Source: Cenococcum geophilum 1.58
Lineage: Eukaryota > Ascomycota > Dothideomycetes > Gloniales > Gloniaceae
NCBI GenBank assembly: GCA_001692895.1
Contig: KV748199.1
Span: forward strand, 434,001 to 498,000
Direction of reading: 5' to 3'
Length of the DNA stretch: 64,000 nt
A model generated the notes under the pieces. The model saw only the letters and a program-made list of their open reading frames with translations, did not search any database and was not told the origin of the DNA. Shown here one piece after another: positions 58,801 to 64,000 of this stretch (position 1 is the first letter of the stretch; each line of letters begins with the position of its first letter). Both the position numbers and the translations under genes were made by a program.

Positions 58801-60299
58801 CGGTTATAATGGAGAGAGACGTTCCGCAAGGCGTCCGTATATTTAACTCACGCTTTATTAATGAAATTAAGCACCCTAGTACTAATAAAGCCTTTAAAAA
58901 GTTAAGACTTATTATATAAGCTTATAATGACTAAGGAAAGGACCTAGTCCTTACGTAATCGCCTACAATTTAACGAGTTAGTTAACGGATTATACTTACA
59001 CTTACGCTTAGACTATAGTAAACTAAACCTATAGCCCTATACTTACGGGACATCTTATAAGCCTACGTGCAGTCTAATATCTACCTAAGTAGGGACATCT
59101 TTATACGACTACTGCTTAAGCTTAATCTGCAACTAGGAACAATTTTATAGGTCGTAAAACCTCTATATAGAGTACTGGAAGCTAAAAACCATTGGTTTAA
59201 GATATACCACTAGCACCATATTAGTAAACTTAAAATGGAATAGTTAACCTACGACCCCTGCCTCCTATACAGCCCATTAAACGGCCTTAGTATTATTAGA
59301 CTCTAAACAGATAATACCCTATTCTTAGCAGACTAGACCTTTATAGACGCTAAAGAAACTAAACTATAAAAGGCCAAGTTCTTGGCAAAGCTGTGAGAGT
59401 AGTTAACTAAGTAGAATCCGATTAAGTTTAATAGAGGCCTAATTACATAAAAGGGTAACCTAATTAAGCTAACTTAGGAACGCTAGGCTTAAAACTTAAA
59501 GCTTATTATAGTAAAGCCTACAGACCTTACTAGCTCCCGCGGAGAGACCTATAAGACTGTAAATATAAAGGACTAATACGTTGCACAGCGTGTAAGAGGC
59601 GCCTATATTGCTACAGTCTGCCAACCCAAATCTGCCTACGATTTATCCTTTGCGGCCCAGGCAGTAGATCCGTAAAAAGAAAATATTAAGCAGCTTAATA
59701 AGCGCATTTAGTGGCAAATTAACAATGTAGTAAGGGGACTTACTTTTATACCACTAGACCTAAGTTCCCTTAGCTTACTAGTATTTACGGACGCCTCCTT
59801 TACTAATAATAAAGACCTATTATTATAAATCGGCTTTATAATTATACTTATGGACCGTAATTAGGACGCAAATATACTATACTAGTCTTTAATTAAGTGT
59901 AAACAAGTAACCCGTAGTATACTAGCTTCTAAACTATATGTATTAGCTTATGGCTTTAATATAGTAGCTGTAATTAAATTAACGGTCTAGAAGATTCTAT
60001 AACTAGAGTAGTTACCCCTGGTTTTATACACTAATTTAAAGTCCCTCTACGACTGCCTAGTTAAACTAGGTACGATATAAGAGAAGAGGCTTATGGTCGA
60101 CCTAATGTGCTTATATTAGGCCTACGAATGACGTGAAATTGTAGAGGTTAAATAGATTAGTGGCGGAAACAACCCAGCAGATGCTATGACTAAGGTAAAG
60201 CCGTGTTAAGCCCTTAAAACCCTAATTAATACGAATAGGCTTAACCTAGAAGTTACGGAATAGGTGGAACGAGACTGATAGAGTATCTATAGTACGTCT

Positions 60300-60469
60300 A
60301 CGGCCCGTTAGAAGGCCGTACGGCTTATACGGCCTATTATTCTACCACGGTGGTCGAATTAACCAATTACGATTTTCTATCCCCGGGATAGAAAATCGCC
60401 ATTGGCTTACTTAGCACTAGCGCCTTAGCGGCCCTTAAGATCTAACTTACGGCCCGTTAGAAGGCCGTA
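60300..60469 (+). repeat. Structured Copia 3' untranslated segment: 21-bp direct repeats around hairpins
   Basis: A 21-bp sequence containing ACGGCC, GTTAGAA and GGCCGT occurs at 60300-60320 and again at 60449-60469; each copy can itself pair (ACGGCC...GGCCGT). Between them lies ACCACGGTGGT near 60,350 and a 13-bp perfect stem with a 3-base loop at 60370-60398 (CGATTTTCTATCC / GGATAGAAAATCG), extended by CCAAT...ATTGG. Confidence 0.75.
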
Positions 60470-60646
60470 TAGTTTATTTTGCGGACTGTAAGTAGGACTT
60501 ATGGCTAGTTTGGAGTACCGTTTGGAAGGCAGACTAGATGGCACCTTGGGGAGGATTTCCTATGTATTTTCTTACGTCTTTTATAGTTCTGTTGAGGCAA
60601 TTACAAAGGCTATACGCAAGTGGTTCCATTTTCCAAGTACCGCTAG

Positions 60647-60915
60647 TGTATAATTATAGCACCTGTTGTTCCAACCGCGTGCTTACGCGTTTAATATACT
60701 AAGTACGCGCTTACGCGTTTGGTATACCCACTTACTTACGTGTCTAGTGCACTCCTAAAACACTGGCTAGTTAGGGGGGAGGTATGTTAGTATATAAACT
60801 ACGTAGTCTACCTTAATAGAATTGATAGTTACTACCATCCCAAAGAGCATATAATACTATACGTATTTCGTGCCCTGGGATATAACTTACTTATGCTATT
60901 AAGTTAGTACGAACA
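60647..60915 (+). repeat. 3' LTR of Copia
   Basis: 269 bp, same length as the 5' LTR. I count about 23 differences by eye, all transitions, which is the RIP pattern rather than random decay. Confidence 0.92.
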
Positions 60916-61289
60916 GATTCTATTACTGGATAAGAGTATAATATAATCTTAGTAATAGTAGATAAGTTAACTAAATAGGGCTACTTTATAGTATATACAA
61001 AAGAAATTTTAGCGGAAGATATTACTAGAATCTATATTAAAGAAGTATTTATAAGATATAGAGTATTAAGCAAGATTATATTGGATAGAGATCTAAAATT
61101 TATAGTAGTATTTTAGGAGGTATTTTTAGCGAAATAAGGAGTTTACGTAGTAATATTAATAGTATATTATCCATAGACAGACGGATAGATAAAAAGATTA
61201 AATTAGATACTAGAATAGTATTTAAGATATTATATTAATTATATATAGAATAATTAGGTATTGTTATTACTAGTTATATAGTTTATATA

Positions 61290-62297
61290 GGCCGTCGAAA
61301 ACGGACTCTGCACCTATACGTGGTGACGGCTACGAACCTAAGTCTTTGAAGTTTAGACTCAGAGCCAACGCAGAGACGTCGTATAGCGTGCGATACGACC
61401 TAGTGGTGGTGGTTATAGGTATTATAGGCGGTGGTGAAAAGTTTTCACATGGGATGGTGAGATCTCGAAAACAACCACTAAGTGCCCCTTATAGCAATAA
61501 CAGCAACAACACTATTCTCCTATTAAGGCACCTGTACGATCCAATATAGATGCGCGGCATTCGATAACATCCCCTAACCCCCAGTAGAGAGCATTGACGA
61601 CCTCTTATATCAACAAACGAGCGATTGTAAACGGGCAACGAGCAAATATACGGCCCCTCCTAACCCCTAGGGCAATCGCCCGCGGAGCATACGGTTACTC
61701 GCCATTAACTATTAAATACTACCTGGCAGCCTGGATAACACTATACGGTTTTCCTATCTCCTTTTAAGGAGTGGTGACCCTTGGCAAGGGCCTAGTGACT
61801 AGGGCCTAAGTACAAAAGATACTCAGGCATACACGTCCCGCTCGCCTTTTAGTATAGTGGTTTATAGATAAATCCCCCTTACGCCTTTAATAGGCCTTAG
61901 GGGGGGGGAGGCATGGCGTATATAGCAATGGTCAATAAGAAATAGTATATAGGGGGTGGTTAAAATACGGAATACAACCACAAGTGTACAGCAATTGAAC
62001 GGCAAGGCCTAGCTAGGACGTAGTGAACCCTAGCTAGGATAAGCTAGAGAAGGAAGTAGTAGTTCCTAAGAAGTTCGAACATCTAAGGAGGATAGGATGT
62101 AGCCGTAGGCCTGTAGGGCCGCCGCTACGGACAAACATGGCAAACTGGGGTTTTTTATCTTACTAAGGTGGCCTATAGGATTTTTCCTCCCCCAAACTGC
62201 AGGGTTTTCTTCCTGTAAATTATAAGTTTTCCCCCTGTGACGGAGTAGTCTATATGGGCCTAGATAGGATCCGTATTAGACGTTAATTAAGAATTAC
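61290..62297. mobile_element. 1,008-bp insert with 15-bp target duplication
   Basis: Flanked by an exact 15-bp duplication TATATAGTTTATATA (61275-61289 and 62298-62312), present once at the same place in element A near 42,800. The insert is not TG...CA bounded, has no obvious inverted ends, and no long open frame (best 61346-61549, no family). GC content is clearly higher and CA/TG dinucleotides common, so it looks little affected by RIP. A target duplication this long suits target-primed insertion of a non-LTR retroelement, perhaps 5'-truncated, though no poly(A) end is seen. Confidence 0.75.
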
Positions 62298-62613
62298 TAT
62301 ATAGTTTATATATAATATAACACTATAAGAAGGAATAGGTATATTACTATTTAAGGTAAATTACGGATATAAGCTAAGAATATTATTATTACTATAGTAA
62401 GTAAAGAAAACGAGTAGTATAGCTAAAGAAAGAATAAAGATATTAATAAATCTTTATATAGACCTTATAGAATTAATAAAAAAAGTATAAAAGAGAATAA
62501 AAAGGTACTATAACGTTAAGAGATCTAAGGGACTAGATCTTAAGAAGGGGGATAAAGTATAGCTACTATACAAATTTTTTAAGAGTTAATAACTAAGTAA
62601 AAAGTTAGACTAT

Positions 62614-63033
62614 TGTCAGGAAAAAATTTACCAGCATTTAATTTTACTTTTCTGCCATTTTAGCATTTTCTAGCATTTCTAGCATTTCCTAGCATTTAGC
62701 TGCCAAATGCCGCATTTAGAATTAAGTGTTAGTATTTAGCTGCTAAATGCCGCATTCAGAATCAAGTGTTAGCATTTAGCTGCTAAATGCCGCATTTAGA
62801 ATTAAGTGTTAGCATTTAGCTGCCAAATGCCGCATTTATAATTAAGTGTTAGTATTTAGCTACTAAGTGCTAACTATAAGATTACTAAGCATATATAAAA
62901 GTATAATTTTTATAATTTTTATATTTTATATACACTTTATTAATATTACTAAGCATATATAAATATATAATTTTTATAAATTTAATATTTTATATACGCT
63001 TTATTAATATTACTAAGTATATAAAAATATATA
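62614..63033. repeat. Minisatellite block (40-bp x 4.5, then 64-bp x 2.4)
   Basis: Gypsy B ends abruptly at about 62,613 (TTAGACTA). From 62,691 a 40-bp unit is repeated: starts at 62691, 62731, 62771, 62811 and a partial at 62851. Each contains the inverted pair GCATTT...AAATGC. From 62,881 an AT-rich 64-bp unit starts at 62881, 62945 and a partial at 63009 (ATTACTAAGCATATATAAA...). The leading part has AGCATTTYCT words, apparently the seed of the array. Confidence 0.8.
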
Positions 63034-63301
63034 TGTATAATTACAGCACCTATTGTACCAAACGCGTGCTTACGCGTTCGGTACACTAGGTACGCGTTTA
63101 CGCGTTCAGTGCACTAACCACTCGCTTACGCGTTTGGTGCACTTATGAAGCACTAACTAATTAGGGGGGAGGTGCATTAGTATATAGACCACGTAGTCTG
63201 CTTTATACAATTAACAGTTACCATCTAAATAAGCATATAATACTACATGTATTTTATGCCCGTGGATACAACTTACTTATGCTATTAAGTTAGTACAAAC
63301 A
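63034..63301 (+). repeat. Third Copia LTR (5' LTR of a second copy)
   Basis: 268 bp, TGTATAATTACAG ... GTACAAACA, clearly the same LTR as at 54504 and 60647 with the same three CGCTTACGCG words. It is followed by the same leader (ACTAATTAGTAAGCGCGCA). Confidence 0.88.
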
Positions 63302-64000
63302 CTAATTAGTAAGCGCGCACAGATTAGTAATTACTTAATACCTCCCCCCGAGCGATACTTAATAGCGACTACCCGTTTAGACTCCTAGTACGACCTACTA
63401 GAAGGTTAGAAGTTGGGGATTACGGACTTATCTCTAACTCTGTATACTTATTTAAGTCTTAGTATAGTTTACTAAAAGTATAATAGACACGAATATAGAC
63501 CTATACGGAACCCCCTACCCTTAAACCTTAAACCCCTATCCCTACTACACCCTCTTTTAATACCTCCGACGTCTTTTTAGACCCCTTACGGAGACCCCCT
63601 ACCCCTTTGCGAACTACTACGGACCTATTAAGACCCCTTATAAACACCCTCACCCTTCTACGAACCGCTATAGACATCAACCGCCTTTACGGACCACTAT
63701 AAGACCTCTTCCACCCACTGCGTACTACACTACACTATATAGTATAGCAGACCTAAGGAAGCAAGTCAATGAAGGCTAGGAAAAGTGGAGGTAGGGAGCC
63801 GACCTTACGTCTATACCTAACGTTAACAACTATATTAAATTTAAAGTTCTTAAATATGAATATTTTAAGCTTATAAACGTCAACCTATAGGAGTAATACT
63901 AGGAAGACTTTGCGGACTTTACGGAAGCTATCTTTAAAGTATACAACCCTACTACTATCCGTAACCTACGGACCCTCTTATATAACTAAGGTGTATAGGT
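63302..64000 (+). mobile_element. Start of a second Copia copy, continues past the window
   Basis: Leader and beginning of gag, colinear with 54,773-55,470 of the first copy. The gag start codon seems changed to ATA near 63,740 and stops are present, so this copy is also RIP-degraded. Cut by the window end. Confidence 0.85.

Larger units (their letters stand above)
54504..60915 (+). mobile_element. Full-length Copia element (gag-pol), RIP-degraded
   Basis: 6,412 bp with two 269-bp LTRs and target duplication GATTC (54499-54503, 60916-60920), inserted in the integrase region of Gypsy B. Order on the plus strand is the Copia order. Gag starts at 55212 with a 5-residue repeat array (about 55,790-55,875) and a conserved gag body (KELANLAKLYTDESKYSGEN near 55,915). 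Next come a zinc-knuckle-like CFVYGKEGCWS near 56,640, a protease site IDIGAS near 57,055 (original DTG) and an integrase zinc region RLYRRFG...CSYC near 57,490-57,610. The integrase core follows from 57,680, then an acidic repeat linker (ELDKLEAP, 58,460-58,560). RT (QGVRIFNSRFINEIKHPSTN near 58,835; TDN for TDD near 59,310) and RNase H (FTDASFTNNKD near 59,790; NNPADAMTK near 60,170) complete the order. Stops are nearly all TAA/TAG at Gln/Trp. Confidence 0.93.
48913..62613 (+). mobile_element. Gypsy element 'B', related to A, interrupted by three later insertions
   Basis: The plus strand carries the same family as A. A partial 5' LTR lies at about 48,940-49,150 (shares TTATAGTAAATCTTAGAA... 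with the reverse complement of A's LTR). Gag starts at 49173 (ATGCTACTAAAAGCAG). Reverse transcriptase lies at about 52,700-53,270, with MVYLNNIIIYL in place of YLDD near 53,070. RT end, RNase H and the beginning of integrase run to 54,503. The integrase core resumes at 60,921 (DSITG.., DKLTK, YHPQTDGQ-like near 61,180), and its C-terminal part at 62,313-62,613. Interruptions: 53273-53401, 54504-60915 and 61290-62297. The element breaks off at about 62,613; no 3' LTR is present. Heavy RIP decay. Confidence 0.86.

Noticed and set aside
62691..62870. CRISPR-like regular array
   Set aside because: Units are head-to-tail with no unique spacers, in a eukaryotic repeat block; it is a minisatellite.
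32940..64000. Starship-type giant element or captain tyrosine recombinase
   Set aside because: No DUF3435-like reading was found; all recognisable coding remnants are LINE, Gypsy or Copia.

Overview
The window is nuclear DNA of a filamentous ascomycete (Pezizomycotina). Genes carry many short introns (about 47-200 bp) with clear CTAAC-type branch points. Orthologues are the fungal forms (Ufd2, Hlj1, Mvd1, Ndc1, Scy1/Cex1, Pab2, Ubc9, Pex19, a fungal voltage-gated proton channel). The repeat half shows strong C-to-T/G-to-A decay of the RIP type (CAA, CAG and TGG codons turned into stops, TA-rich sequence). I cannot fix the genus from sequence alone.

Region 1 (about 1-29,440) is gene-dense. 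In order: UFD2(+), a small two-helix membrane protein(-), HLJ1-type J protein(+), mevalonate diphosphate decarboxylase(-), holocytochrome heme lyase CYT2-type(+), Pep12-type syntaxin(-), NDC1(+), SCY1/CEX1 pseudokinase(-), a large PHD/forkhead-like nuclear protein(+), voltage-gated proton channel(-), PAB2(+), UBC9(-), PEX19(+), an unrecognised conserved-looking protein(-). Strands alternate at every step, so each gene shares a divergent promoter with one neighbour and a convergent 3' region with the other. An uncertain small gene at 17,974-18,459 would be the only exception. These are core housekeeping functions (ubiquitin/SUMO, ER chaperoning, sterol synthesis, mitochondrial cytochromes, vesicle fusion, nuclear pore, tRNA/COPI traffic, poly(A) RNA, peroxisomes) and do not form a pathway cluster. 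Two introns, in UFD2 and in the PHD/forkhead gene, only keep frame if read as GC-AG introns.

Region 2 (about 29,440-32,940) is a transition. It has a 374-bp TIR element, gene-poor DNA, and one small secreted cysteine-rich protein gene immediately beside the repeat block, an effector-like or hydrophobin-like candidate.

Region 3 (about 32,940-64,000) is an AT-rich RIP-degraded nest of retrotransposons with no intact host gene. It holds a Tad-like LINE fragment(-), a Gypsy integrase/chromodomain fragment(+), a truncated Gypsy 'C'(-) with its LTR, a full-length Gypsy 'A'(-, 40,997-48,907, TSD AACGC) and a related Gypsy 'B'(+). B is interrupted by a 129-bp TA-flanked MITE, a full-length Copia element (54,504-60,915, TSD GATTC) and a 1,008-bp insert with a 15-bp target duplication. 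Beyond B lie minisatellites and the start of a second Copia copy that runs off the window. Several small inserts look much less RIP-mutated than their hosts, so they probably arrived later. No CRISPR, rRNA or convincing tRNA was seen.
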